Source of the DNA: G963422705 sp963422705
GTDB lineage: Bacteria > Poribacteria > WGA-4E > WGA-3G
DNA length: 64,000 bases
NCBI GenBank assembly: GCA_963422705.1
Contig: OY730443.1
Span: 2,728,001 to 2,792,000, forward strand
Direction of reading: 5' to 3'
Part shown: in pieces, positions 34,901 to 43,942 of the stretch
Position numbering within the stretch: position 1 is the stretch's first letter
How the letters are laid out: every line of letters starts with the position of its first letter
The notes under the pieces: generated by a model
What the model was told of the DNA's origin: nothing
Databases searched by the model: none
Seen by the model: the letters and a program-made list of their open reading frames with translations, nothing else
Position numbers and translations under genes: made by a program

Positions 34901-36493
34901 ATGAACTTCGATCCGATTCAATTGGAGCTTTACAAAAACATGCTCATCTCAGTCGCAGAGGAGATGGGGGGAACGCTACAACGTACCGCCTTCTCGCCGA
35001 ACATTAAAGAACGGCTTGATTTTTCATGTGCCGTCTTTAATAGCAAAGGAGAGATGATAGCTCAAGCTGCACATATCCCCGCGCATCTCGGCGCCATGCC
35101 GCTCTCTGTCCTTGCCGCTATTGAGCAGGCAGACATGGCGCCCGGTGACATGATTGTGCTTAATGACCCTTACCGTGGCGGGACACACCTCCCGGATATT
35201 ACACTCGTCGCCCCCGTTTTTGCGAGTAAAGACAATTCCCCGACATTTTTTGTTGCGAATCGGGCACATCACGCCGATGTCGGCGGGATGACAAGCGGCT
35301 CTATGCCACTCGCAACTAGTGTGATTCAGGAAGGCATCCGCATTCCACCCGTTAAACTCGTTCGGCGCGGTGCAGTCGACGCGGATTTATGGGAACTCAT
35401 CCTCGCTAACGTGCGAACACCGATAGAACGCAGTGGGGACATCGAAGCGCAACTTGCCGCAAATCGAATTGGTGAACGGCGCTTGCATGAAATGGCAACG
35501 AGATATGGAACAGCGGAAATTGTGGCGTATATGCAGGAACTGTGTGCATACGCCGCCAGAATGATGCGGGCATTCCTTAAAAACGTTCCTGACGGACGCT
35601 ATACATTCACAGATTTTTTAGATAACGATGGAATTAGCACAAACCGTGTGAAAATCTGTGTTACCATTGAAATTAAGGACGATGAGGCACTCGTCGATTT
35701 TACGGGGAGCGCAGGACAAGTACGCGGTTCCGTCAATGCAATTTATGCCATTACCCTCTCCGCCGTCTTTTATACGTTCCGGTGTCTCGCTGGCCCGGAG
35801 GTTCCGTCTAATGCGGGGTGTCTGGAGCCGCTAACAGTTATTGCGCCGGAGGGCACCGTTGTGAATGCCAAATTCCCAGCCGCAGTCGCGGGCGGGAACG
35901 TTGAAACGTCGCAGCGTATCGTCGATGTCATACTCGGTGCTTTGTCCTCAGCATGCCCTGAAGTGATTCCGGCGGCAAGTTGCGGCTCCATGAATAACAT
36001 CACCGTCGGAGGTTATGACGCTTCTCGCGGACGAGATTTTACGTACTACGAAACGATTGCTGGTGGGATGGGCGCGCGCCCTAGCCGAGACGGGATTGAT
36101 GCCATTCATACGCACATGACAAATACGATGAACACCCCTATAGAAGCCATCGAAACCACGTATCCGATGCAGGTTGAGCAGTACGCTATCCGACGGGGCA
36201 CCGGTGGCGGGGGCGCATTTCGAGGCGGGGATGGCGTTATACGCGCCTTGCGACTCCTCGCAGATGCCGAAGTTACAATCCTTTCAGAACGGCGAGAGCG
36301 CCCGCCTTACGGCTTAAAAGGCGGTGAAGCCGGGAAAACCGGACGGAACCTGTTAATTCGTAATGGTGAAGAGCATCCGTTAGCCGGAAAGGACAGTGTC
36401 AACGCCCGCGCAGGCGATGTCGTTCAAATTGAAACACCCGGCGGCGGTGGATATGGAAACCCCGGTAAAAATGTCCCTAAGCGGAACGAATAA
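34901..36493 (+). CDS. Hydantoinase B/oxoprolinase family protein
   Basis: A 530-aa member of the HyuB family, the beta-type subunit of ATP-dependent N-methylhydantoinase, 5-oxoprolinase or acetone carboxylase-like enzymes. The start FDPIQLELYKNMLISVAEEM is standard, followed by GTLQRTAFSPNIKERLDFSC, GDMIVLNDPYRGGTHLPDIT, VANRAHHADVGGMTSGSMP, ETSQRIVDVILGAL and the C-terminal GGGGAFRGGDGVIRALRLL and PGGGGYGNPGKN. The HyuA partner that usually precedes it is missing; the tnpB element lies immediately upstream. Substrate not determined. Confidence 0.88.
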   Translation: MNFDPIQLELYKNMLISVAEEMGGTLQRTAFSPNIKERLDFSCAVFNSKGEMIAQAAHIPAHLGAMPLSVLAAIEQADMAPGDMIVLNDPYRGGTHLPDITLVAPVFASKDNSPTFFVANRAHHADVGGMTSGSMPLATSVIQEGIRIPPVKLVRRGAVDADLWELILANVRTPIERSGDIEAQLAANRIGERRLHEMATRYGTAEIVAYMQELCAYAARMMRAFLKNVPDGRYTFTDFLDNDGISTNRVKICVTIEIKDDEALVDFTGSAGQVRGSVNAIYAITLSAVFYTFRCLAGPEVPSNAGCLEPLTVIAPEGTVVNAKFPAAVAGGNVETSQRIVDVILGALSSACPEVIPAASCGSMNNITVGGYDASRGRDFTYYETIAGGMGARPSRDGIDAIHTHMTNTMNTPIEAIETTYPMQVEQYAIRRGTGGGGAFRGGDGVIRALRLLADAEVTILSERRERPPYGLKGGEAGKTGRNLLIRNGEEHPLAGKDSVNARAGDVVQIETPGGGGYGNPGKNVPKRNE

Positions 36494-36565
36494 GACGGAA
36501 AACATCTCAGCACACCAGCCGCCGAATACGTGCTTGAGCACAAATCGCAATCTCGATAACAAGAA

Positions 36566-36910
36566 CTTGAGTTGAGAATAAGCCGGATTCTGTATACGCC
36601 GGTCATTCATCTGGGATTAATGTTTCCATCAACCTCAAGCGGTTACCTGGGGACGAGGCGGGCACACCCTTAAACGCCCCCGCTTTACCTTGCTCCAGAT
36701 GGGGTTTACCGAGCTCCATAAGTCACCTTATGGACTGGTGCGCTTTTACCGCACCGTTTCACCTGTACACCGCAAGCGATGTAGTCTACTTTCTGTTGCA
36801 CTTTCCATAGCGTCGCCGCTCCTGGGAGTTACCCAGCATCCTGCCCTGTGGAGTCCGGACTTTCCTCATCCCAAAAAGGAAATGAGACGCGACCGGCTAC
36901 TCAACTCAAG
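36566..36910 (-). ncRNA. rnpB: RNase P RNA (type A)
   Basis: Catalytic RNA that trims 5' leaders from tRNA precursors. Read on the minus strand it has the P4 5' strand GAGGAAAGTCCGGACTCC, then CAGGATGCTGGGTAACTCCC, GGTGAAACGGTGCGGTAAAA, GGAGCAAGG, and the 3' P4 strand ACAGAATCCGGCTTAT preceded by GATGAATGACCG. The ends pair as helix P1 (CTTGAGTTGAG with CTCAACTCAAG), which sets the limits at about 36910 and 36566. The size of about 345 nt is normal. It is convergent with the hydantoinase gene. Confidence 0.93.
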
Positions 36911-36918
36911 CTGCTTAT

Positions 36919-36948
36919 AGAATACCACAAAAACGGTTTTCATCGCAA
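36919..36948 (-). promoter_or_regulatory. Promoter of rnpB
   Basis: On the minus strand TTGCGA (36943-36948) and TATTCT (36919-36924) with an 18-bp spacer. This predicts a start near 36911, which agrees with the 5' end expected from helix P1. Confidence 0.6.
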
Positions 36949-37009
36949 TATGTGTGCCAAATACCAGAAAGCTAAAGAAAAAGTATGCTAAAAGCATAGG
37001 ACAGAACGG

Positions 37010-37051
37010 CGGCTCTAGCATAGCATAGAACCGCCGTTCTGTTGTGTGGCG
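37010..37051. repeat. Inverted repeat upstream of rnpB
   Basis: ACAGAACGGCGGCTCT and AGAACCGCCGTTCTGT form a 16-bp stem with one G-T pair and a roughly 10-base loop. No T tract follows on either strand. It may be an interspersed palindrome. Confidence 0.6.
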
Positions 37052-37099
37052 CTTTTCCCGATATACCCCTTGTCAAGCATGCTGTTAGACATCAGTCTC

Positions 37100-37150
37100 G
37101 AAAAAAATAAATCAAGGTGGCATGCCAGACACCGGCGCCACCTTGATTTA
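37100..37150 (-). terminator. Rho-independent terminator of nrdJ
   Basis: A perfect 14-bp stem (TAAATCAAGGTGGC and its complement at 37108-37121 and 37137-37150) followed on the minus strand by seven T residues at 37101-37107. It lies 31 bp past the nrdJ stop. Confidence 0.88.
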
Positions 37151-37180
37151 TAATATCTTATAGATTCTACAGCTGAAAAA

Positions 37181-40100
37181 TTAAGAGCAGCCGCTTGTTG
37201 CCCCGCAATTGTTGCAGCGGTAGCAGACGCCGCTCCGCATCATTAACGCGCCGCAGTCAAGACACGGTGGGGCATCGGCGTGTTGCAAGGCTACCTGTCT
37301 TTCACGGCGTATCCAGGAATCCGTTTCACCGTTACTGCCATGCCCGGAAGGGTGTAGTTCCTCAGGCGGTACCATCTGTTCATCAAATTGTGAGATGTCA
37401 CCGGATGCTTTCTTGTCTTCGGCGAGAAATTTTTTCCCCAACCAGCGATAGACGTAGTCCATAATTGACTTCGCCATCGGTATTTCGGGGTTATTTGTGA
37501 ATCCGGAAGGCTCAAAGCGTACGTGGCTGAATTTATTGACAAGAAACTCTAACGGCACGCCGTACTGTAATGCAAACGACGTTAAAAGGGCGACGGCATC
37601 CATAAGTCCGGAGATGACGGAACCTTCCTTATTCATCCGGAGGAAGACTTCGCCCGGCGTTCCGTCTTCGTATAGCCCGACGTGAATGTATCCTTCATGC
37701 CCACCGATGCTAAACTTATGGGCAATAGCGGTGCGTTCATCTGGCAGTTTTCTCCTGACAGGTGAGGCGATAGGGATTTCAACGACATCACTCTCAATGA
37801 GTTCTGCGGGTTCTGAAGTCCTGACTGCGGCGGGGACGCTGCCGTCAGTATCGCTAGCCTGTTGACTGCGCGTTGACAGGGGTTGACTCCCTTTGCTGCC
37901 ATCGCGATAAACAGCGAGGCACTTGATGCCGCGTTTCCAGGCTTCTACATAGAGGTTCTTAATATCATCTATTGTAGCATCGTTCGGTATGTTGACGGTT
38001 TTAGAGATTCCACCGGAGATAAAGGGTTGTACCGCCGCCATCAATTCAACCGGAGCCATGTGTTCGATATAACGCGTACTGTGCTTTCCGGATTGAACGG
38101 CGCAGTCAAAGACCGGATAGTGCGCGGGCGATAAATGTGGTGCGCCTTCCGTCGTCCCGGTACCACAGATAATTTCCTCAGCGGCCGCAATCTCGCTGGC
38201 GCTGTACCCAAGTTCACTGAGTAGGTTAAAATTGGGTTCTGACGCCTCTGCTTCACTTATTCCTAAGCGCTCAAGGCATTCTTCACCGAGGAAGCCGGGC
38301 GCGAAAGCGTGGTTAAGTTCAAACGCGCTGGATAACATCGGTTCTATCCTTGCCAAATCTTCGGTGGTGAAACCTTTCCGTTTAAGGGATTCCGCATTGA
38401 TGTAAGGCGTGCCTTCCAAGCACGCGGTGCCGATAATATGGGTGATAATCGCTTCTCTCTGTTGCGGTGAATATCCCAATTTCTCGAGTGCCGGGCGAAC
38501 GCTCTGATTGACAATCTTCATGTAACCGCCACCGGCCAGTTTCTTAAATTTGACAAGCGCAAATTCGGGCTCAATTCCCGTCGTGTCGCAATCCATCAGC
38601 AGCGCAATTGTACCCGTTGGCGCGATAACGCTAATCTGCGAATTCCGGTAGCCCCACTGCTGTCCCGTCTCAAGGCAGCGCTCCCAATCGCTACGTGCAG
38701 CTTCAAGTAGTTCGGGCGGGCACGCATCTGCATCAATTTGGTATGCTGCGTTGCGGTGCAATCTGATAACGTCTAACATCGAATCGCGGTTCTCGGCGTA
38801 ACCGGAGAATGCCCCGATGCTTTTGGCGATTTCAGCACTCTTTTGGTAGCCGTGTCCACTCAAAATGGCTGTAATCGCCCCGGCATAGGCACGCGCTGCA
38901 GCACTTTCATACGGAATGCCTAAGCGCATTAAGAACGCGCCAAGGTTCGCATACCCTAACCCAAGCGGGCGGTACTCGTGAGAACGTTGTGCGATTTGGG
39001 CTGTCGGGTAGGAGGAAAGCTCCACCATGATTTCCATCGCAGTGATAAAGATGCCGACAGCAGCTCTGAAGCCGCGGATGTCAAACTCGCCATCACTATT
39101 GAGAAATTTGACAAGGTTGATACTCGCCAGATTACAAGCTGAATCATCAATGAACAGATATTCACTACACGGGTTGCTGGCGTTAATCCTGTCGGTATTT
39201 TTGCATGTGTGCCATTTTTGAATGGTGTCGTCAAATTGCACGCCCGGGTCGGCACAGTCCCAGGCTGCGTGCGCAATTTTATCCATCAATGTTCTCGCAT
39301 CATATTCTGCCGCGACTTCCCCACTAGCGCGATACATCGTTCTCCAGACATCTCCTTGGAGGTAAGCATTCATAAAGAGGTCGGGAATCCTCACAGAGTT
39401 ATTGCTGTTCTGACCGCTTATGGTACTATAAGCTTCACCGTTAAAATCGGCAGGGTACCCGGCTGCAATAAGCGCCTTCGCTTTCTTTTCTTCGCGCATT
39501 TTCCAATTGATATAATCGACAATTTCGGGGTGTTCCATGTCAAGGATAACCATTTTTGCAGCGCGCCGCGTCGTCCCACCCGATTTGATGCTGCCTGCCC
39601 ACCTGTCGAAACCTTCAAGAAACGATAGTACACCAGAGCTTTCACCACCGCTGGAGAGGCTCTCGCCTTTAGCGCGCACCTTGCTAAAATTAGAACCCGT
39701 CCCACTCCCATATTTGAAAAGCCGAACCTCTGATTTTTGGAGCTCAAGCATGGAATCTAAAGAATCGTCAACACTCTGGATGAAACAAGCAGAATTTTGT
39801 GGATGTTGATAAGCGTTCGTACAGACTTCAACGCGTTGTGATACGCTATCCCAATGGTAATTTCCACCACCACCTTCAATCCCGTATTCGTGCCACAGCC
39901 CGCAGTTAAACCAAACGGGCGAGTTGAAGGCGCCCCGCTGTGTGACAAGAATATGTGTGAGTTCCATCTCAAATGTCTCAGCATCTTCCGATGACGCGAA
40001 ATAGCCGCCGAATTCTTCACCGGCACGGCGAAGCGTCCGGGCAACGCGAGTCACCAATTGGCGAACGCTGCGCTCTGAACCACACTCCGGAACACCGGAT

Positions 40101-40366
40101 TTACGAAAATATTTAGACGCCGCAATATCCGTCGCAAGCCGTGTCCAGGTTGAGGGCACTTCGACGCCGGATTGCTCAAAGATGACATTCCCCTTCTCAT
40201 TGTAGATGGCCGAATCGCGGGTTTCCCACTCTATCTGGGCGTAAGGATGAATCCCAGCTGTTGTAAAATACCGAGTGAACTTCAAACCCGATGAATCACC
40301 GCCCGGCAGATGCCTCCTTGTTGCTATATCTTCATCGACATCTTTTCGTGATACGGTATCCATCAT
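37181..40366 (-). CDS. nrdJ: Class II (cobalamin-dependent) ribonucleotide reductase
   Basis: A 1061-aa enzyme making deoxyribonucleotides from ribonucleotides with adenosylcobalamin, independent of oxygen. Motifs: FNSPVWFNCG, KYGSGTGSNFSKVRAKGESL, GGTTRRAAKMVILDMEHPEI, NASNPCSEYLFIDDSACNLA (active-site Cys region), GNR-like GYRNSQISVIAPTGTIALLM, and the C-terminal zinc ribbon CLDCGALMMRSGVCYRCNNC followed by GATSGCS, which carries the redox-active Cys. The length fits the long NrdJ type. AGGAAGGAG precedes the ATG pair at 40366/40363. No other reductase is in the window. It needs a B12 supply. Confidence 0.96.
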   Translation of the reverse strand: MMDTVSRKDVDEDIATRRHLPGGDSSGLKFTRYFTTAGIHPYAQIEWETRDSAIYNEKGNVIFEQSGVEVPSTWTRLATDIAASKYFRKSGVPECGSERSVRQLVTRVARTLRRAGEEFGGYFASSEDAETFEMELTHILVTQRGAFNSPVWFNCGLWHEYGIEGGGGNYHWDSVSQRVEVCTNAYQHPQNSACFIQSVDDSLDSMLELQKSEVRLFKYGSGTGSNFSKVRAKGESLSSGGESSGVLSFLEGFDRWAGSIKSGGTTRRAAKMVILDMEHPEIVDYINWKMREEKKAKALIAAGYPADFNGEAYSTISGQNSNNSVRIPDLFMNAYLQGDVWRTMYRASGEVAAEYDARTLMDKIAHAAWDCADPGVQFDDTIQKWHTCKNTDRINASNPCSEYLFIDDSACNLASINLVKFLNSDGEFDIRGFRAAVGIFITAMEIMVELSSYPTAQIAQRSHEYRPLGLGYANLGAFLMRLGIPYESAAARAYAGAITAILSGHGYQKSAEIAKSIGAFSGYAENRDSMLDVIRLHRNAAYQIDADACPPELLEAARSDWERCLETGQQWGYRNSQISVIAPTGTIALLMDCDTTGIEPEFALVKFKKLAGGGYMKIVNQSVRPALEKLGYSPQQREAIITHIIGTACLEGTPYINAESLKRKGFTTEDLARIEPMLSSAFELNHAFAPGFLGEECLERLGISEAEASEPNFNLLSELGYSASEIAAAEEIICGTGTTEGAPHLSPAHYPVFDCAVQSGKHSTRYIEHMAPVELMAAVQPFISGGISKTVNIPNDATIDDIKNLYVEAWKRGIKCLAVYRDGSKGSQPLSTRSQQASDTDGSVPAAVRTSEPAELIESDVVEIPIASPVRRKLPDERTAIAHKFSIGGHEGYIHVGLYEDGTPGEVFLRMNKEGSVISGLMDAVALLTSFALQYGVPLEFLVNKFSHVRFEPSGFTNNPEIPMAKSIMDYVYRWLGKKFLAEDKKASGDISQFDEQMVPPEELHPSGHGSNGETDSWIRRERQVALQHADAPPCLDCGALMMRSGVCYRCNNCGATSGCS

Positions 40367-40410
40367 AATGACTCCTTCCTAAAAAATGATTCCGCTCGGT
40401 ATATATCATA

Positions 40411-40478
40411 ATGATTCCTTCCCAAAAATGATTCCTTCCCAAAAATGATTCCTTCCCAAAAATGATTCCTTCCCAAAA
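40411..40478 (-). repeat. Four 17-bp repeats resembling the nrdJ ribosome-binding site
   Basis: The unit ATGATTCCTTCCCAAAA occurs four times without change. On the coding (minus) strand each reads GGGAAGGAATCAT, very close to the true nrdJ initiation region (AGGAAGGAGTCATTATG). The copy nearest the gene also continues into an ATG that opens a 25-codon frame overlapping the nrdJ start out of frame. Confidence 0.8.
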
Positions 40479-41065
40479 AATTATTTAGTGATGATGTTAC
40501 GATATATACCTCAATTAAGATTCAAATATTAACCGAGTTAGCCGTTCGTGCAACGGGTACCCTTAATCCTTAAACCGCACTTTCGGGTGAACAATCTCGC
40601 TAGCGTGATGCCGCTCTTTGTCGAGCAGTCCCACTTATTTGTTTACCTCACGTCACTGAAAACGAAATGTTCTTGAACTATCGCGATTGGGTTAAGCATT
40701 TGAACCTTCACCCACCAAAGGGCTGCGGGGCCTGTCGCAAACGTGTTAGGGTTCACACTATATCTGGAAAGGGAACACCAATTTATACTAGTCGTTGCCG
40801 ATAGCGGTGACAAAATTTCCTAACCGAATCTCATCCGAATTAATTCAAAAAAAATAATACCTTAAAAGCATTTTAACATATTTAAGAAAATAAAGTCATA
40901 TTAAAAAAAATAAAGTGAAAAATTTCAAAATTTAGTTTTTTTTACTGTTTAGTTTTTTTTACTGTCACGTCTCACGCCTTTTTTCGACGATAGAAAATGC
41001 ACAATAGGAAAATTGAAAATATATTTTATCGTAAAATGCCGTTTTTTTTCAATCGGAATTTCATC
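40479..41065. other. 587-bp intergenic region, partly AT-rich
   Basis: No gene is visible. From 40530 to 40790 the composition is balanced and contains a short hairpin (CCGTT-CGTGC-AACGG at about 40543) and several GC-rich blocks. A cobalamin riboswitch would make sense before nrdJ, but I could not find its conserved core. From 40840 to 41060 the sequence is very AT-rich with long A and T runs. Confidence 0.4.
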
Positions 41066-41094
41066 TTGTCTTTCAGATTAAATTCTGCTATGAT
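41066..41094 (+). promoter_or_regulatory. Promoter-like sequence
   Basis: TTGTCT at 41066-41071 and TATGAT at 41089-41094 with a 17-bp spacer. It would drive the restriction-enzyme remnant and the MATE gene. An ATG at 41101 lies at the expected transcription start. Confidence 0.5.
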
Positions 41095-41133
41095 AGCGGC
41101 ATGCGAAAATTAACGTTCCCTCCTAACAGTAAA

Positions 41134-41498
41134 TCTGTCCGAGAATACTATGCTACCATCATTCAGACTATCGGGAAACGTACAAGGGTAACCTGCCGCA
41201 CATTCGGTTTGCCCGGGGCTTCTGGGTATTTGCCAATATTGGCGCGCGGTTGACAGAACTTCATGTTAACTATGAGACACAGGCCGAATACGATAGATTG
41301 CGCGTTATTGAAACGCAGGATGTGCATCAGAATTGGCGCGTGGAGAAGATGCGATTCTCCAAAGATAGGACGCAGCTACGCCACAATGAATTTCTCACGA
41401 TAGCCGACATTCCGAATGAGGTGTTTCAATATCAGTTAGGCACCCGTTCGGCATGGGAGTGGGGCGTGAATCAGTATTGGACGACGATAGAAATATGA
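41134..41498 (+). pseudogene. C-terminal remnant of a type ISP-like restriction/helicase protein
   Basis: The frame reads CYHHSDYRETYKGNLPHIRF, then FWVFANIGARLTELHVNYET, WRVEKMRFSKDRTQLRHNEF and LTIADIPNEVFQYQLGTRSA. This series (DYRE..., LPHIRF, F..F...G..L.ELH.NYE, Y...L.L..IP.EVF.Y.LG.RSALEW) is the C-terminal region of type ISP and related restriction enzymes. The upstream helicase and methylase parts are missing and the 5' end is frameshifted. Its TGA overlaps the ATG of the MATE gene. Confidence 0.6.
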
Positions 41499-42859
41499 AA
41501 AAAGCACGGTGGGACTTAACGCGAGGTAGTCTTGTAAAGCACCTGTTACGGCTTGCCGTCCCGTTAACGCTGAGTAATATCTTACAAGATGCGTTCAATA
41601 TCGTAGATATGATTTTCGTTGGAAGATTGGGGAGCGCCTCCATTGCGGCGGTGGGAGTCAGCGGTAATCTGCTAAGACTTGTCGGGGTATTTGCGCTCGG
41701 CATCTCTACAGGGAGTGGGATTCTGGTTGCGCAGTACCTCGGCGCGGGTAACCGCGCGCAAGCAAAGCATGTCGCGATGCAAGCGATTCTGCTATCAATC
41801 TTTTGTTCGATATGCGTTACACTCGTCGGGTATCCATTGGCGGAGCAAGGGTTACTTACCATCCGCATGACAGATTCGGAGGTTCTCCGCCTCGGCACAA
41901 CGTACATGCATATCATTCTCGCCGGTATCAGCACGATGTTCCTATCCATGACACTCGGCTCGATTTTCCGCGCCGGTGGGGATGCCGTGACACCGATGGT
42001 GGTATTAATTTTCTCAACGATTCTCAATATTGCGTTGGACCCGATTCTCATTTTCGGCGTGTGGAAATTCCCAAAACTGGGGGTGGCAGGTTCGGCCTGG
42101 GCAACGCTCATCGGCAGAGGACTTGGGGTGTTTGTGCTACTCTATCTGCTTTGGTGCGGACGCTCACCGATTTCATTGCGACATGTTCAATACCGTGCTG
42201 AACCTGTCACAATGCTTGACATTTTAAGGTTGGGCTTTTATAGTTCTATGCAAGGGTTCTGGCGGCACCTATCGCGTCTCGGTTTTCTGTGGGTAATCGG
42301 CCCCTATGGGAAGCATGTTGTCGCGGCGTATACAATATGCATGCGCCTCCGCATTCTCGTTATGAATCCGGGGTTCGGAATTTCGCATGCCGTACTCCCG
42401 ATAGTTGGGCAGAATCTAGGAGCAAACCAGATAGAACGCGCCGAAAAAACGACACGGCTCGCAAACGCGCTCGGTACAACGGTGATGACACTGATTGGTG
42501 TTCTGTTCCTCTTTTTCCCAACGGTATTCCTACGGATTTTTACAGAGGAACCAACGGTGATTGGCATCGGCACGATTTACTTGCGGTTTTTATCCTTGAC
42601 GTTCGGGTTCATCGCCTTCTCGCTCGTTTTAGGGCGCGCACTCAATGGGGCAGGCGACACGTTCTCACCGATGATGATTACCTTAGGTTCACAAATTGGC
42701 GTCGGGCTGGGACTCGTCATCCTCCTTTCACGCCTGATGGGGCTCAACGGGGTATGGCTCGGTATCGCGCTGTCAAATGTCGTACAGGGAATTGCGATGT
42801 GGCTCTGCTACCGAAGCGGAAGATGGAAGACAAAAAAAATTACCGCTTCATTATCCTAA
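41495..42859 (+). CDS. MATE family efflux transporter
   Basis: A 454-aa inner-membrane multidrug/organic cation antiporter of the MATE family with about 12 helices. It starts LTRGSLVKHLLRLAVPLTLS and has the family pattern NILQDAFNIVDMIFVGRLGS, ISTGSGILVAQYLGAGNRAQ, LSMTLGSIFRAGGDAVTPMV and GISHAVLPIVGQNLGANQIE at the start of the second half. Substrate unknown. ATG 41495 is chosen because it gives the usual N-terminus; a GTG at 41453 is in frame. The start overlaps the stop of the restriction remnant (ATGA). Confidence 0.9.
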   Translation: MKKARWDLTRGSLVKHLLRLAVPLTLSNILQDAFNIVDMIFVGRLGSASIAAVGVSGNLLRLVGVFALGISTGSGILVAQYLGAGNRAQAKHVAMQAILLSIFCSICVTLVGYPLAEQGLLTIRMTDSEVLRLGTTYMHIILAGISTMFLSMTLGSIFRAGGDAVTPMVVLIFSTILNIALDPILIFGVWKFPKLGVAGSAWATLIGRGLGVFVLLYLLWCGRSPISLRHVQYRAEPVTMLDILRLGFYSSMQGFWRHLSRLGFLWVIGPYGKHVVAAYTICMRLRILVMNPGFGISHAVLPIVGQNLGANQIERAEKTTRLANALGTTVMTLIGVLFLFFPTVFLRIFTEEPTVIGIGTIYLRFLSLTFGFIAFSLVLGRALNGAGDTFSPMMITLGSQIGVGLGLVILLSRLMGLNGVWLGIALSNVVQGIAMWLCYRSGRWKTKKITASLS

Positions 42860-43021
42860 AAAGCTGATGAGAAATAGGGCTTCAGTTTGCGCCATTTTTG
42901 TGAACTTGCTGAGAAGCGCGGGTACTGGGCAACACGAAAATTCAAGAGAAGAACCGGCTACTGGCGGATTTTGGGCGCGTTTTTAAAGAGAGAACGAAAT
43001 CGCTCGAAAGGAGAAATAACA

Positions 43022-43882
43022 ATGATTGACAAAGGGTATGAGAACCCAGAATTACTGATATCGGCGGAGGAATTGAAAACTAACGTCACAGATGCGTTGG
43101 CGAAGGGGGCACACGCTGACGATTTCTGCATTGTCGACGTTCGCCCCACGGCGGAATATATGCGGGGACATATTCCGGGGGCATTGCATATCGATGTTTT
43201 CGGCATCAGCCTCATTGATACCCGAAAAGAGACGTTTGATGCCTTTATGTGGATGATAGCATACCTATTTCAACAACGTGGTATTGATTCAAGTAAAACG
43301 ATTATCTGGTATGAGGAGATTTCAGGAACGCTTGCGTCGCGGGGTTTTTGGTTTTGTGAATACTTCGGGCACACCCAAACGCGTCTGTTAGATGGCGGCT
43401 ACAAAGCTTGGTTAGCCGCGGAAGGCCCGATTAGTACAGAGGGGGTTGAACCCCCTGAAGTACAGCCATTTGCAGTTCAACCGCGACACAACACGCATAT
43501 GGATGCGGATGTGATTCGCGCTTTGCTAAATCGCGACGATTTTGTCCCGTTGGATACGCGGACGGCAGATGAACACTATGGCAGAGTCGCACGCGCGGAA
43601 CGCGCCGGGGCAATCCCCGGTTCTATCCATATCGAGTGGCTCGATAACCTTGACGTAAACGGTGCTTTCAAACCCGCACAGGAACTTCGAGAGATGTACG
43701 AAGCCGCCGGTATCACATCAGAAAAGCAAGTGGTATGTTACTGACAGGGTGGGTACCGCTCTTCCCAAAGTTATATAGCGCTGCGGCTTTTGGATTATAA
43801 AGCCAGCAACTATATTGGCTCTTGGCAAGAGTGGGGTGCTCGGCTGGATTTGCCGATAGAAACGCCTGAAGAAACCGTCTAA
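43022..43882 (+). CDS. Tandem-domain rhodanese (sulfurtransferase), probable selenoprotein
   Basis: Two rhodanese domains. The first (about residues 14-125: DDFCIVDVRPTAEYMRGHIP, HIDVFG) lacks an active Cys, as is usual. In the second (DDFVPLDTRTADEHYGRV, GAIPGSIHIEWLDN) the active-site loop reads EKQVVCY, UGA at 43742-43744, then QGGYRSSQSYIALRLLDYKA and NYIGSWQEWGARLDLPIE to a TAA. The UGA sits exactly at the catalytic Cys of the family (YCQGGYR). The reading frame stays intact and conserved for 46 codons after it, so selenocysteine at residue 241 is the best explanation. AAAGGAG precedes the ATG at 43022. If UGA is a true stop, the product ends at 43744 without an active site. Confidence 0.8.
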
Positions 43883-43901
43883 ATTAGGGGCTACGAAATG
43901 A

Positions 43902-43942
43902 TAGGGGATAAACAGCACCGGGGCCTTCCACCCCTATTTTTT
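43902..43942 (+). terminator. Terminator after the rhodanese gene
   Basis: TAGGGG (43902-43907) pairs with CCCCTA (43931-43936), followed by six T residues. It lies 20 bp after the downstream TAA at 43880-43882 and not after the UGA, which agrees with the longer reading frame. Confidence 0.6.

Noticed and set aside
34278..34901. 207-codon open frame on the minus strand
   Set aside because: It overlaps the TnpB N-terminal frame and the element end, has no RBS and no recognisable domain; it is best seen as a shadow.
36690..36920. 76-codon open frame on the plus strand
   Set aside because: It lies entirely within RNase P RNA.
40530..40790. Possible cobalamin riboswitch, tmRNA or 6S RNA upstream of nrdJ
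   Set aside because: I looked for the B12-box and the conserved riboswitch core, for the tmRNA tag frame and T-arm, and for a 6S-type long stem; none was convincing.
40840..41060. AT-rich tract as a replication origin
   Set aside because: No DnaA-box cluster (TTATCCACA-like) and no dnaA, dnaN or gidA nearby.
43022..43744. Reading the rhodanese as a plain gene ending at UGA
   Set aside because: That would remove the active-site residue and leave 46 conserved codons unexplained; kept only as the alternative in the feature entry.
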